Of a DNA stretch of 64,000 bases, positions 25,551 to 34,905 are shown in pieces. Where the stretch lies: the NCBI RefSeq assembly GCF_024227435.1, contig NZ_CP100445.1, forward strand, positions 1,149,369 to 1,213,368. Reading direction: 5' to 3'. The stretch's first letter is position 1; each line of letters begins with the position of its first letter. The notes under the pieces were generated by a model, which did no database searches, was not told the origin of the DNA, and saw only the letters and a list, made by a program, of their open reading frames with translations. The translations under genes were made by a program, and so were the position numbers. Source of the stretch: Natrinema caseinilyticum. Lineage in GTDB: Archaea; Halobacteriota; Halobacteria; Halobacteriales; Natrialbaceae.

Positions 25551-26849
25551 GTGATCGATCACAGTCGGGGACTCGAGCTGACAGGGCGGGCCATCCGGCT
25601 CGCCAGGGACGAACAGGTGACGTTACTCGCAGCCGGGGTCGCATTCTACGGGTTTCTCTCGCTCGTTCCGCTGGTGTTGCTCGCGCTCGGTATCGCGGCG
25701 TCGATCGGCGGAGAGGCGCTCGCCGCTCGACTCATGGCGGCGGTCGACAACGTGTTCACGCCGTCGGCCCGGGAACTGCTCGCCGAGACTATTTTCGACG
25801 AGACCAACCGTCAAGGGGCGACCGTCGTCGGTATCTTCGGCTTGCTGTGGGGGTCGAGTCGCGTCCTGAGAGGTCTCGATCGAGCCTTTTCGGAGGTCTA
25901 CGGCACTGCGGGGTCGAAATCGCTGCTCGACAGCATCTGGGACGCGACGATCGTCGCGCTCGTCATCTCGCTCGCGCTCGCGCTCATCGGCGTCCTCGAG
26001 TTCCTGCTCCGGTTCGTCCCGGGTTTCGAGATGGTGATCGTCGGCCAGCTGTTCGTCGTAATCGGGCTGGTCGCGACGTTCTTACCGCTGTACGTCGTCT
26101 TTCCCGACGCGAACGTCGGAGTCCGAGAGGCGATTCCGGGAACGGTCGTCGCCGCCGTCGGCTGGTTCGGCCTCAGCCGCACGTTCTGGGTGTATACCGA
26201 TCTCGTCACCGGATATACGCTATACGGCGCGCTCGGGGCCGTATTCCTCGTTCTCGTCTGGCTCTACGTCGGCGCCGTGCTTCTCGTCTTCGGAGCGGTC
26301 CTGAACGCGGTGCTCGCTTCCCATGGAGTGGATCGGCAGCTACAAAGTCCCAGCGGACGACAGGTCTCCACAGAAGCGATGACCGACGACGCCACGGGTG
26401 CCGACGAGGGAGCCACGGAAGACCGCGGGACCGACCGCGCAGCGACGAGACACGCGGGCGCTCGGACGCACGACCGGGCGGACGACCCCGAGGTGCTGCG
26501 CGAAGAGATCGAGCGGTTGCGCGATCGCGTAGACGACTTCGAGGACGACGTCGACGATCGCACCGTCAGGAAAGAATCCCTCGAGGGCGAACTCAAACGC
26601 TACGTCCGGAAACGGGTTCGCCGCGGTCACGCGCGCGACTGGGGGCCGTACCTCGTCTTGCTGTACGGGACGGCCATGTCCATCGGCGCATTTTACTTCC
26701 TCGAGGGCGGCTGGGCGATCCTCGCGATGTTCGTCGTCTGGACGTCGACGCTCGGGGTCTACGTCCTGATGGTCCTGTTCGGATTCGGAATCTCGCTGCT
26801 CGACGCCCCCGGCCGCCTGCGCGATCTGATCGGCGAGCGGCGTTCCTAA
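25551..26849 (+). CDS. YihY/BrkB-type inner-membrane protein with extra C-terminal domain
   Basis: 432 residues from GTG 25551 (a GTG at 25527 is also in frame). The N-terminal part (about 1-265) has six membrane segments and the YihY/virulence-factor BrkB landmarks LLAAGVAFYGFLSLVPLVLL, LLWGSSRVLRGLDRAF, LLPLYVVFPDANV-like spacing and LFGAVLNAVLASHG. A charged linker and a predicted coiled coil follow (EVLREEIERLRDRVDDFEDDV), and two more membrane helices (YLVLLYGTAMSIGAFYFL, LGVYVLMVLFGFGISLL) close the protein. The old RNase BN name for this family is not supported biochemically. Function unknown. Confidence 0.85.
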   Translation: MIDHSRGLELTGRAIRLARDEQVTLLAAGVAFYGFLSLVPLVLLALGIAASIGGEALAARLMAAVDNVFTPSARELLAETIFDETNRQGATVVGIFGLLWGSSRVLRGLDRAFSEVYGTAGSKSLLDSIWDATIVALVISLALALIGVLEFLLRFVPGFEMVIVGQLFVVIGLVATFLPLYVVFPDANVGVREAIPGTVVAAVGWFGLSRTFWVYTDLVTGYTLYGALGAVFLVLVWLYVGAVLLVFGAVLNAVLASHGVDRQLQSPSGRQVSTEAMTDDATGADEGATEDRGTDRAATRHAGARTHDRADDPEVLREEIERLRDRVDDFEDDVDDRTVRKESLEGELKRYVRKRVRRGHARDWGPYLVLLYGTAMSIGAFYFLEGGWAILAMFVVWTSTLGVYVLMVLFGFGISLLDAPGRLRDLIGERRS

Positions 26850-26921
26850 ACACGTCTCGGGGCATCCGGTTCGCGTTCGGCTTCGGGAGGTGGCCGTCGG
26901 GCTCGAGCGGACCGGCACCAT

Positions 26922-27524
26922 TCACTCGTCGCGCTCGAGTTGGTCGCCGCCGAATTCGTCGTCGCTCTGGATGCGCGACGCCTGCGGCCCGTCCTGATCC
27001 TGATACTTCGAGCCGCGCTCACTGCCGTAGGGCCGTTCCGCCGGCGTTTTGAGTTCCGTAAAGGTGAGTTGCGAGATCCGCATCCCCGGCGTGAGCGCGA
27101 CCGGTGCCGTGCCGAGGTTCGAGAGCTCGAGGGTGATCTGGCCCCGATACCCGGGATCACAGAGGCCGGCCGTGGCATGCACCACCACGGCAAGACGCCC
27201 CAAGGACGACCGGCCTTCGACGTGGGCGATCAGATCCGCCGGAATCTCGACGCGTTCGTGGGTCGTGCCGAGGACGAAATCGCCGGGATGGAGGATGAAG
27301 TCGTCGCCCTCTGTAACGATGGTTTCGGTCACGTACTCGTCGACTTCCTGTTCGGAGTTGGGGTGAATACAGGGGATGTTCGTCCGCTGAAATTCGAGGA
27401 ACTCCCGCCCCAGACGGAGATCGATACTCGCAGGCTGGATCTGCAGTTCTGGGTCGTCGAGCGGTTCGACGACGAGGTCGCCAGCCTGGAGGCGCTCTAT
27501 GATATCCGCGTCCGAGAGTATCAT
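26922..27524 (-). CDS. dcd: dCTP deaminase
   Basis: 200 residues. The dUTPase-like fold shows [66 protein letters not shown] and [12 protein letters not shown] (catalytic Glu). It deaminates dCTP to dUTP, or directly to dUMP if bifunctional as in some Archaea; sequence alone does not decide. The C-terminal 25 residues are acidic and likely disordered. The gene is monocistronic. Confidence 0.93.
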   Translation of the reverse strand: MILSDADIIERLQAGDLVVEPLDDPELQIQPASIDLRLGREFLEFQRTNIPCIHPNSEQEVDEYVTETIVTEGDDFILHPGDFVLGTTHERVEIPADLIAHVEGRSSLGRLAVVVHATAGLCDPGYRGQITLELSNLGTAPVALTPGMRISQLTFTELKTPAERPYGSERGSKYQDQDGPQASRIQSDDEFGGDQLERDE

Positions 27525-27776
27525 ATCCAGTAGGAGCGAGTACGGGACCCTAAAGTCCTCGGTCCGTCATCGGCCACCCGCTTCGGTTTCGATTCTCACC
27601 AGCGGCGACAGACGTCGGTCGCCCGATCGTGCGTCTCGAACGGTCGAGGGACAGTTCGGTCGATTCGCGTCTCGCCCGGGACTGTTCGCCGTCTCGGACG
27701 TCCACGTAGCGGTTACGTGACCAGTCTCTGTCATGTGGCCTCATCGGTTATCAAACAGTACCTCCAATGCAGATCC

Positions 27777-28592
27777 ATGAAAGAGAAGCAGGACCGATTC
27801 AACGGCGATTCGAGGGTTCTGCATCGACGGGCGGTCAGAACACCAGTTCCCGACGTGGAGGCCGAACGTGTCTTTCACGAGAACATGATGGCCGTGGCGG
27901 ATGCACGGGACCGGAAGGCGGACTTGCTCGCCGATCCAGACGTGACGTTGCTGGACGCCTACGAAGCGGAACTCGAGCGTATCGCCGACAGCGTCGAGCG
28001 ACAGTTTCGAGTCGTGGCCGGTGAAGAATTCGAGGAAGCCGCGATTGCGTACAATCGCGGTGAACGCGACGATCCGACGGGGGCGCTCGCCACGTACTAC
28101 TCCGAAGGTCTGTGGCGGATTCAACAGCGGACTACCATTACGGAAATGCTGTTCTCCCCGATCATCCTTCGGTATCCCGACTGCGTCACGGTGAACATTC
28201 GATTTGCGAGCGGGTATAGTACGCAGCGGTCGATCCACTACGAATCGCCGGAACACTCGACCGAGGAACTGGCGGACGAACACGCCGAGACGTACTACGA
28301 AGAAAGCCTGTACTCACAAAAGCGAGCGGCCGCATACCTCCGTGAGACGTCCCAGATCATTCGAGAAGAGTTCCCTCACCCCGACGAGACCACGTTCGAG
28401 GAGCACAAGTACGGCGGTATCGTCGCCGCGGGCGGACGGCGAGGCTCGGTCTTTTCGGCGTTGCTCGAGCGCGTCGAGCCGGATCCCGATCGGTTTTCGG
28501 AGCCCGCCACCGAAACGACCCTCGTCCAGGAGGGTCCGGAGGCGAGACGGACGGAACGGGAACTCTTTTTCGACGGTGAACTCGTGTACTGA
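27777..28592 (+). CDS. Protein of unknown function
   Basis: 271 residues from ATG 27777. Largely helical and charged, with no membrane segment, cysteine cluster or known catalytic motif. Distinct stretches are VFHENMMAVADARDRKADL, EEAAIAYNRGERDDPTGALA and CVTVNIRFASGYSTQRSIHYE. The codon use is haloarchaeal, and the frame is open over 816 nt with GC bias in the third position, so it is very likely a real gene. A promoter-like AT-rich patch is not obvious in the 252-bp gap upstream. I do not recognise a family. Confidence 0.75.
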   Translation: MKEKQDRFNGDSRVLHRRAVRTPVPDVEAERVFHENMMAVADARDRKADLLADPDVTLLDAYEAELERIADSVERQFRVVAGEEFEEAAIAYNRGERDDPTGALATYYSEGLWRIQQRTTITEMLFSPIILRYPDCVTVNIRFASGYSTQRSIHYESPEHSTEELADEHAETYYEESLYSQKRAAAYLRETSQIIREEFPHPDETTFEEHKYGGIVAAGGRRGSVFSALLERVEPDPDRFSEPATETTLVQEGPEARRTERELFFDGELVY

Positions 28593-28819
28593 GAGTGGCT
28601 ACCCAGAGAACGCGGTGAACCGATGTCGCCGTCTCGACCGAATTGTTCGTGAGCGAACCGAGCGCCCCGACGCGACCGGGCCGGGAGCGGTCCGTACGCC
28701 CTCCGGGGTCTAGTTACCGAAACGATACGAACTGCGCGGCCCGGGACGGATCGTCGGCACACGGTTATCGCAGCGTCGCACGTGCCCTTTCCCCGGACAG
28801 TACGCGAAATCCGAGCAAA

Positions 28820-28845
28820 CACCTATGTTGTGCTATAACATACCA
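28820..28845 (+). promoter_or_regulatory. Inverted repeat overlapping a TATA-like box
   Basis: TATGTT (28824-28829) and AACATA (28837-28842) form a 6-bp inverted repeat with a 7-nt spacer, and CTATAAC within it looks like a TATA box. It lies 10-28 nt upstream of the cysteine-rich microprotein start, the place expected for an operator. Confidence 0.4.
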
Positions 28846-28851
28846 TGGACT

Positions 28852-29013
28852 ATGAGGGTGAGATGTTCGCTGTGTCGACATACGATTCCGGACCGCTCAC
28901 TGCAGCGGTGGTGCACGTGCGGATGGTGCATGGACCCGAGCTGCGAACGGAATCATCGATCGTTCTGCCCAGTCCACGGCACCGAGCGCTGGATCGGTGC
29001 AGTCGAAGTATAG
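28852..29013 (+). CDS. Cysteine-rich microprotein
   Basis: 53 residues from ATG 28852 (an in-frame start at 28825 is also possible). Seven cysteines fall in a pattern CSLC ... CTCGWC ... C ... C with two histidines, suggesting one or two Zn sites. The other overlapping frames have no such pattern. Short length and the absence of a recognised family keep this tentative. A possible operator/TATA lies directly upstream. Confidence 0.45.
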   Translation: MRVRCSLCRHTIPDRSLQRWCTCGWCMDPSCERNHRSFCPVHGTERWIGAVEV

Positions 29014-29133
29014 CGGGTATTTTGCCGCGCAGTCGTCGTCCCGGTCGGGTGAGGCTGAAACGAACTGGAAATCGATTTGAGCCCGTCCTCCGCGTCTCGA
29101 GGGACGATCGTTCGAGCCACGAGCCGCGTCCCG

Positions 29134-29685
29134 TCAAACCGTCCGCAGGTCGTCCGTCGCTCGCGATCGGATGGCGGCCGCGGCGATTTCGTCGGCGCGT
29201 CTCACGATTTCGGCTTCCAGCGTCGCCGGTTCGACCGTCGTTCGACTCGTATGCGAGAGCACGATGTGGACGAGTTCGACCGGTAAATCCGCCCGCGCAA
29301 CGCTGTAGACACCGTAGTGGGGGTGGCCGAGCAGGCCGGAAATCGCCGTTTCGTCCATCCCGTCGAACTCGGCGAGTTTACTCACGTCGTGGACCAGCGC
29401 CCCTGCGATGACGGTGTCCAGCGAGACGTCGGCCGACCGTCGCTCCAGTAGCGTCTCCGCGACCGTGATCGCACAGGCGGTCACGTCTCGCACGTGGTCG
29501 ACCAGATACTCGTCGTCCAGCCCCAACTCGCGCTGAGACGGCGGAAACCACGGCACCGCAGTGATGTCGTCGACGTCGTGTTCCGCGACGGCCGTCGTCC
29601 ACGCGTCGACGACGCCGGCTCGCAATTCGTCGTCCTCGATAGCCTCTAGTTCGGGGAAGACCGACCGAATCGTTTCCTCGCTCAT
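29134..29685 (-). CDS. HD-domain phosphohydrolase-like protein
   Basis: 183 residues from ATG 29685. HD superfamily metal ligands appear in order: H64 ([13 protein letters not shown]), H99-D100 ([10 protein letters not shown]), H121/H123 ([12 protein letters not shown]), H145 (VLSHTSRTT) and D165 (RRADEIA). Substrate unknown; HD proteins hydrolyse phosphomonoesters or nucleotides. It is divergent from pth2, with 159 bp between the starts. Confidence 0.82.
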   Translation of the reverse strand: MSEETIRSVFPELEAIEDDELRAGVVDAWTTAVAEHDVDDITAVPWFPPSQRELGLDDEYLVDHVRDVTACAITVAETLLERRSADVSLDTVIAGALVHDVSKLAEFDGMDETAISGLLGHPHYGVYSVARADLPVELVHIVLSHTSRTTVEPATLEAEIVRRADEIAAAAIRSRATDDLRTV

Positions 29686-29807
29686 ACCCCTGACAGAGCG
29701 TGCCACTACAAAAGACTACGTGACGTTCGTGGCACGATTCCGACGGACGAAACCCGGACTTTCCGTCGATCCCGCCGCGCGGTACTCGCGGGCGAGCCCC
29801 GCAAGAT

Positions 29808-29844
29808 AGGTACGGATAAAGGTGTCCCCGTCCTCGAGTCGGCC
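29808..29844 (+). promoter_or_regulatory. pth2 promoter
   Basis: TACGGATAAA (29811-29820) is centred about 28 nt before ATG 29845, the usual spacing for a leaderless haloarchaeal transcript. Confidence 0.45.
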
Positions 29845-30183
29845 ATGAAACAGGCAATCGTTGCCCGCACGGACGTCGGGATGGGGCAGGGAAAACTCGC
29901 TGCACAGGTCGCTCACGCGTCGTTATCGGCCTACGAGAAAGCCGACTCGCAGTTGCAAAACCAGTGGAAGCAGGGCGGTCAGAAGAAAGTCGTCCTGAAG
30001 GGCACGAGCGAACGCCAGCTCCACGAACTCGCCGAAATCGCCGAGCGCGGTGGTATCCCCCACGCCATCGTCCGCGACGCCGGCCACACGCAACTCGAGC
30101 CCGGAACCGTCACCGCGCTGGCCGTCGGACCGGCCGCTGACGACCGCGTCGATAGCGTGACCGGCGAGCTCTCCCTGTTCTGA
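29845..30183 (+). CDS. pth2: Peptidyl-tRNA hydrolase, archaeal/eukaryotic type
   Basis: 112 residues, the standard Pth2 length. Conserved [27 protein letters not shown] and, further on, [29 protein letters not shown] and TALAVGPA. It releases tRNA from prematurely terminated peptidyl-tRNA. The gene has its own promoter; the next gene is convergent. Confidence 0.95.
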   Translation: MKQAIVARTDVGMGQGKLAAQVAHASLSAYEKADSQLQNQWKQGGQKKVVLKGTSERQLHELAEIAERGGIPHAIVRDAGHTQLEPGTVTALAVGPAADDRVDSVTGELSLF

Positions 30184-30235
30184 CCGTCCCCGAACTGGCA
30201 GGCCGCGTCCGCCGCGCCGTCACAGAGCGCGCCGA

Positions 30236-31216
30236 TCAATCCGAGCGATAGCCTCGCGGTTCGTCTCTGACGCGGGAGTCGCCGTCGGAAGCGGGCGCGG
30301 ATGCGCGGACTCGTGACGCGAGTGCATCGGTATCGATCGATCCGCTCCCGAGTACCGCGAAGCCGGCGAAGATCGTCAGGAAGCCGACGACCGCCAGCGC
30401 GTCGATCGTCTCGCCGAGCAGCGCCCAGCCGCCGAGCGTCGAGACGACGGGCACGACGTAGAAGATCAGATTCGCGCGGATCGCACCAGCCGAATCGATG
30501 AGTCCGAAGTAGGCGATGTACGCGAAGACGCCCGCGAAGATGCTGACGTAGCCGAGCGCCAGAATCGCAGCCGGGGTCCACTCGATCGTCGCCGCCGACT
30601 CGCCGCCGAGCCAGGCCAGCAGGTGACAGAGTGCGGCCGCAAACGGCAGCCCCCAGGCGACGCGAACCGTACTCGAGAGGTCGCTGTCGGCCCGCCGAAC
30701 GAGGACGGCACCGAGCGCGGCACTGACCGCGCCGACGAACAGGATTCCCTTGCCGACGGCGCCGCCGAGCAGGTTCGCGGGATCGGGGCTGACGACGAGG
30801 CCAACGCCGAGCAGGCCGATACCCATGCCGGCGGCACCACGAGCGGAGAGGCGCTCGTCCGAGAGCACGGCCGCGGCGAACACCGGCGTCATGATCGGGT
30901 TGAGACTGTACAGGATCGAGGCGACGGCGCTGGAGACGTACTGCTGGCCGACGAACAGCAACGCGTTAGTCAGTCCGATCGCGAGGACGCCCGTCGCGAG
31001 AATACCCGCGACGTCGCCGCGCGTCCGCGGGAACAGGTCCGATCCGGAAGTGGTCCAGCCGACGTACGCCAGCATCAGGATCGCCGCGACGTCGAATCGA
31101 GCGGCGACGAACAACAACGGCGGGAAATACGCCAGCCCCGCTTTCGCCGCGACGAACGTCCCACCGAAGAACAGACTCGAGAGGGCGAAGGAGGCGACGA
31201 TGCGACGGGAACTCAC
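30236..31216 (-). CDS. EamA/DMT-family transporter
   Basis: 326 residues with ten predicted membrane helices in two EamA repeats (about 10-145 and about 160-300). Family signature stretches are SLFFGGTFVAAKAGLAYFPPL, LNPIMTPVFAAAVLSDERLS and LIFYVVPVVSTLGGWALLGE. Such proteins export amino acids, nucleotide sugars or related metabolites; substrate unknown. The start is GTG 31216, supported by a strong Shine-Dalgarno sequence at 31227-31234. It is divergent from a FilR1-type regulator gene that may control it. Confidence 0.85.
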   Translation of the reverse strand: MSSRRIVASFALSSLFFGGTFVAAKAGLAYFPPLLFVAARFDVAAILMLAYVGWTTSGSDLFPRTRGDVAGILATGVLAIGLTNALLFVGQQYVSSAVASILYSLNPIMTPVFAAAVLSDERLSARGAAGMGIGLLGVGLVVSPDPANLLGGAVGKGILFVGAVSAALGAVLVRRADSDLSSTVRVAWGLPFAAALCHLLAWLGGESAATIEWTPAAILALGYVSIFAGVFAYIAYFGLIDSAGAIRANLIFYVVPVVSTLGGWALLGETIDALAVVGFLTIFAGFAVLGSGSIDTDALASRVRASAPASDGDSRVRDEPRGYRSD

Positions 31217-31226
31217 GGTGAGTCCG

Positions 31227-31234
31227 TCACCTCC
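31227..31234 (-). promoter_or_regulatory. Strong Shine-Dalgarno site of the EamA gene
   Basis: On the minus strand GGAGGTGA is a perfect complement of the archaeal 16S rRNA 3' end and lies 10 nt before the GTG start at 31216. Leadered SD-dependent starts are a minority in haloarchaea, so this site also fixes the start. Confidence 0.65.
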
Positions 31235-31311
31235 GTTCCAATCGCGCGTGCAGATACGACAGCGGGTGACGGCCCAAATGCGGGAATCATGGTAGGAGAC
31301 CGTACGAGAGC

Positions 31312-31325
31312 CGGGTTTATAGTTT
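31312..31325 (-). promoter_or_regulatory. TATA box of the EamA gene
   Basis: CTATAAAC on the minus strand (revcomp of 31315-31322) predicts a start of transcription near 31292, giving a roughly 75-nt 5' leader that contains the Shine-Dalgarno site. Confidence 0.55.
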
Positions 31326-31458
31326 CGTTCAGAAAAACTTTCACGGGAAGAAAGAGGCGACGGGCCGGGAAAGACCGCCGGTACCGCGAGAGCGCAACAA
31401 CGCGTGAAAAGATTTCACGGTGCGAAAACTGTTTAGGGTCACAGAAACGACGGATCGT

Positions 31459-32253
31459 ATGGAATCGGCCCTCGAGGAGATCGAGTTCCTCGCGCTCTCG
31501 TCGAACCGCGTCGAGGTGCTCGGACTGGTATCGGAGGGACGATACGCGCGCACCGAACTGGCGGCGGAGACCGGTGCCTCGCAAGCCACGCTGGGCCGGA
31601 TACTCGGGGATTTTCAGGACCGGTCGTGGGTCAGACGCGACGACGACGAGTACGTCGCGACCGCGACCGGGCGACTCGTCTCGGCGGGGTTCACCGATCT
31701 CCGGGAGATCCTCGAGACCGAGCGAAAACTGAGAGAGATCGTGGACTACTTGCCGGCCCACGCGATGGACGTCGATTTGCGTCGGCTCGCGGACGCGACG
31801 ATAACCGTCCCCAGCGCGACGCGACCGAACGCACCGTTGCGGCGATTGCTCGGCCTCCTTCGCGAAGCCGACGAGGTCCGGGCGTTCTCCCACACGTTCA
31901 ACGAACAGACCCTGGCCGTCGTCAGGGAGCGGGTGACGGAGGGAGACCAGCGGTTCCGTGGCGTCTTCGGCCGGAACGCGATCGACGCGCTCGCCGAGGA
32001 GTCCGAACTCCGTGACCCACTCGAGTCGCTACTCGCGGCCGAGGCCGCCGATATCAGGGTTCGCGAGGAAGGCGTTCCGCTCGCGGTCATGATCGCCGAC
32101 GAGACCGTCTCACTGCTGCTTCGCGACGAGAAGGGCGTCCTGCGGGCCGCCGTCGACACCGACGACGACGCCGTTCGCTCGTGGGCCGAGGACTCGCTGA
32201 ACCACTATTGGCGAACGGCGACACCGCTCGAGGCCGAGGGCCTGTTCGACTGA
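31459..32253 (+). CDS. HTH transcriptional regulator with FilR1-type domain
   Basis: 264 residues from ATG 31459. The winged helix (about 1-75) has LALSSNRVEVLGLVSEGRYA, LAAETGASQATLGRILGDFQ and GRLVSAGF. The middle/C-terminal part (about 100-250) matches the FilR1 (methanogenesis regulatory protein) domain with RAFSHTFNEQTLAVVRERV, SLLLRDEKGVLRAAVDTDD and SWAEDSLNHYW. This family is widespread and expanded in haloarchaea. It sits divergently from an EamA transporter, so local control is plausible. It ends 6 nt before the convergent spermidine-synthase-like gene. Confidence 0.85.
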   Translation: MESALEEIEFLALSSNRVEVLGLVSEGRYARTELAAETGASQATLGRILGDFQDRSWVRRDDDEYVATATGRLVSAGFTDLREILETERKLREIVDYLPAHAMDVDLRRLADATITVPSATRPNAPLRRLLGLLREADEVRAFSHTFNEQTLAVVRERVTEGDQRFRGVFGRNAIDALAEESELRDPLESLLAAEAADIRVREEGVPLAVMIADETVSLLLRDEKGVLRAAVDTDDDAVRSWAEDSLNHYWRTATPLEAEGLFD

Positions 32254-32259
32254 TCGTCG

Positions 32260-33939
32260 TTAGCCGCTGGCGCTGGCGACGGTCGCGATCGAATCAACTC
32301 TCGATGAATCGGTTTCCTCGAGCGTCGGTGCCGGCCGTGCGAGCGTGGCCGGCCGAGACCCGGTCGCGATGGACGACGCGGGTTCCGATTCCCGACCGCC
32401 GTCGGTCTGTTCGATGACGTACTCCTGGCCGATCGTCGACGCCTGGAGGGTGTCGACGGGCGCGTGGTCTTCCGTGAGGATCGGGACGTCGCCGGTCGCG
32501 GGGTCGTCCATGTAGCCGTCGACCTCGACGCTCAGGTCGATTCCGAGGTCGCGGCGTTCGTTTCGCGTCGCGAGGTCGGCCTCGCTAAAGCTCGTCTCGT
32601 CTTTCGTCGCGGCCACTTCGATGTTCTGCACCGAGTCCCAACTCGAGGTCCGGAAACTGTACGTGGACCCGAAGGCTTCGTCGATAGTCTTGTACTGCGC
32701 CCGGTAGAATTCGGATCCCGTGCCGCTCGGGGCGGCGATGACGTTCGCGAGGAAGACGCCGTCCTCGGTCAGGTGCGATTCGGCCAGTTCCATGAACTCG
32801 AGTTGGGTCAGGTGAACGGGCACCTGATCCTTCTGGTAGGCGTCGAGGACGATCAGGTCGTATTTCGTATCGGTATTCTGGAGGAACACTCGCCCGTCTT
32901 CCGTGTGGGCGGTCAGGTTGTCGCTTTCCTCGAGTCGGAAGTACTCCTTCGCGGTCCGGGTCACCGCGGGGTCGAGTTCGACGACGTCCACGTTCACGTC
33001 GTACGTCCGCTCGAAGTCCTTCGGTCCGGTGTAGCCGCCTCCGCCGATGAACAGTACGTTCTCGACCTCCCTCGGGTCGTCGACCATCAACATGGGGATG
33101 TGGAAGTACCGCGTGTATTCGAAGACGTGCCGGTCGGGATTCTCGAGATCCATCGCGCTGTGGCGAGCACCGTCCAGATACAGCGTTCGGACGTCCCCGT
33201 CGTCGATGACCTCGAGTTCCTGATAGGCCGTCTGCGTCTGATAGACGACGTCGCCGCGGTGATCGAACGTCACCGGACCGATGCCGGCCCCGACCACGAG
33301 GAGGAACGCGATGGCGATGCTGGCGACCGCCGGGCGCGGCGGCAGCGTGGGCAGCGTGAGCGCGAAGGCGGTGCCGACGAGCACGAATCCGAACAGCAAG
33401 CCGATCATCTCGATGCCGAGGGCCGGGATCAGGACGTAGGTGGTCGCACCCGCACCGACGATGCTGCCGATGGTGCCGAGCGCGTAGACGTGACCCGACG
33501 CTTCGCCGGTTCCGTCTTTCTGGGAGAGTTCGGCCGAGTAGGGGCTAATGAAGCCGAGCAGGTAGGTCGGCGGCCCGAAGAGGATGAGCACGGCCGGCAC
33601 CGATGCGTACCGGGTCGGCAGCGGGAGCATCGACGCGGAGAGCAGTAACTGGTCGCTCCCGTAGACGACGATGGCGACGTATCCCGCCGTTCCGAGTAGG
33701 ATCCAGGTCATCCGGCGGATCGACGCGGTTGCGGCCCGTTTGCCGCCCTGCCAGTAGCCCAGGCTCAACGCGGCGAGGAAGACGGTGATGATGCTTCCCC
33801 AGGTGTAGACGCTGCTCCCGAACTGCGGGGCGATGATACGGCCCGCGAGAATCTCCAGCCCCATACTGGTGACGCCGGAGACGAACACCGCGACGTCTGG
33901 TTTCGTCGGCCGGAACACGGAGGGCTGGCGCACACTCAT
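32260..33939 (-). CDS. Spermidine synthase-like membrane protein
   Basis: 559 residues. The N-terminal half (about 10-215) has seven or so membrane helices, including GVTSMGLEILAGRIIAPQFG. The C-terminal half (about 225-500) is a SAM/aminopropyltransferase-type Rossmann domain with VLFIGGGGYTGPKDF, VDVVELDPAVTRTAKEYF, DGRVFLQNTDTKYDLIVLDAYQ and LTQLEFMELAESHL. Membrane-anchored SpeE-like proteins are common in haloarchaea but their product is not established, so spermidine synthesis should not be assumed. The last 50 residues are Ser/Thr-rich and low in complexity. Confidence 0.85.
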   Translation of the reverse strand: MSVRQPSVFRPTKPDVAVFVSGVTSMGLEILAGRIIAPQFGSSVYTWGSIITVFLAALSLGYWQGGKRAATASIRRMTWILLGTAGYVAIVVYGSDQLLLSASMLPLPTRYASVPAVLILFGPPTYLLGFISPYSAELSQKDGTGEASGHVYALGTIGSIVGAGATTYVLIPALGIEMIGLLFGFVLVGTAFALTLPTLPPRPAVASIAIAFLLVVGAGIGPVTFDHRGDVVYQTQTAYQELEVIDDGDVRTLYLDGARHSAMDLENPDRHVFEYTRYFHIPMLMVDDPREVENVLFIGGGGYTGPKDFERTYDVNVDVVELDPAVTRTAKEYFRLEESDNLTAHTEDGRVFLQNTDTKYDLIVLDAYQKDQVPVHLTQLEFMELAESHLTEDGVFLANVIAAPSGTGSEFYRAQYKTIDEAFGSTYSFRTSSWDSVQNIEVAATKDETSFSEADLATRNERRDLGIDLSVEVDGYMDDPATGDVPILTEDHAPVDTLQASTIGQEYVIEQTDGGRESEPASSIATGSRPATLARPAPTLEETDSSRVDSIATVASASG

Positions 33940-34116
33940 TGTCGGGCCAAAGCGGGCCGGCGACGAGAACCTGTCGCCTCACCACTGCCGGTATCGAGGT
34001 ATCGGATCGGGACCGTACGCCACCGGAGTGTGCTGCGACATCCCCGGTCGGTCGTCGAATACGACCCCAGCGACACGGAATTCGCGTCGTATCGGCGCGT
34101 GTCGTCGGGATTCTGA

Positions 34117-34605
34117 TCAGCGTGATGACTCGTCATCGAGTTTCCGGACGATTCGTTCACCGAAATGGTCGAACGGCTGAACGAACGTACTCTTGATTAG
34201 TTTGGAGTTGACCACCGTCAGGCCCAGATCGCTCAACTCGTCGTTGATGCGAGCGATATCGTCGGTGTCCGTTCCGACGGCTTCGATCTGGACGTTGTCC
34301 GATCCGTTGAGCACTTCCCGTACGCTTACGACCCCGCGGACGGTCCGGGCGTCGCTTGCGAGCGTCTCTCGAGAGAGGCCGGGCGCGCGACAGATGAAGA
34401 GCAGATGGAGCTGGAAGCCCGCCTCGTCGTAGTCGATCGACGGATAGTAGCCGCGGATGATACCCTCGTCTTCCATCGTCTCGATTCGGCGTCGAATCGT
34501 GCTGGCGGACACCCCGATTCGCTCGCCGATCTCCTGTGGCGTGATGCGGCGAGCATCCCGTTGAAGCAGGAACAGAATCGCTCGGTTCACGTCGTCTCCG
34601 TTCAT
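34117..34605 (-). CDS. Lrp/AsnC-family transcriptional regulator
   Basis: 162 residues from ATG 34605. N-terminal HTH (about 3-55): NRAILFLLQRDARRITPQEI and GVSASTIRRRIETMEDEGII. The C-terminal RAM/AsnC domain (about 65-140) includes HLLFICRAP, VRGVVSVREVLNGSDNVQIEAVG and ISRINDELSDLGL-like sequence. It likely senses a small molecule and forms oligomers. The nearby genes do not reveal targets; it stands alone between the spermidine-synthase-like gene and the YchF GTPase. Confidence 0.9.
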   Translation of the reverse strand: MNGDDVNRAILFLLQRDARRITPQEIGERIGVSASTIRRRIETMEDEGIIRGYYPSIDYDEAGFQLHLLFICRAPGLSRETLASDARTVRGVVSVREVLNGSDNVQIEAVGTDTDDIARINDELSDLGLTVVNSKLIKSTFVQPFDHFGERIVRKLDDESSR

Positions 34606-34905
34606 GATACACCGTTTCGAAGTCACAGGGTTTCACGATCAGCGTACCTCCAACGTAACGAGGTACGCCTTCGAATCCGCAGTCTGGACGTGCAACAATC
34701 GGTGTCGGGCAGACGGAACCTGCGAAGATCGCAACTCGATGGTGGGACTGTGACGAGGATGGACATCGCGGCCCAATCGTGCTCGGAGACCGGGGATGTC
34801 ACCGGCCGCGACCGTCTCGGTCGGCGCGTCCGCTCGAACGGACGACGATTCCGATCGGTACGTCCCTCCGCGAAAGGTCGACGCGGGGACGGCGGTCGAG
34901 CGGCG
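34606..34905. other. Intergenic region without a recognised gene
   Basis: 300 bp between the Lrp regulator start and the YchF stop. Only short shadow frames are present. It probably contains the regulator's promoter; I see no repeats or RNA gene. Confidence 0.5.

Noticed and set aside
30301..30501. Arg/Ser-rich frame opposite the EamA gene
   Set aside because: Low-complexity antisense frame; no evidence of coding.
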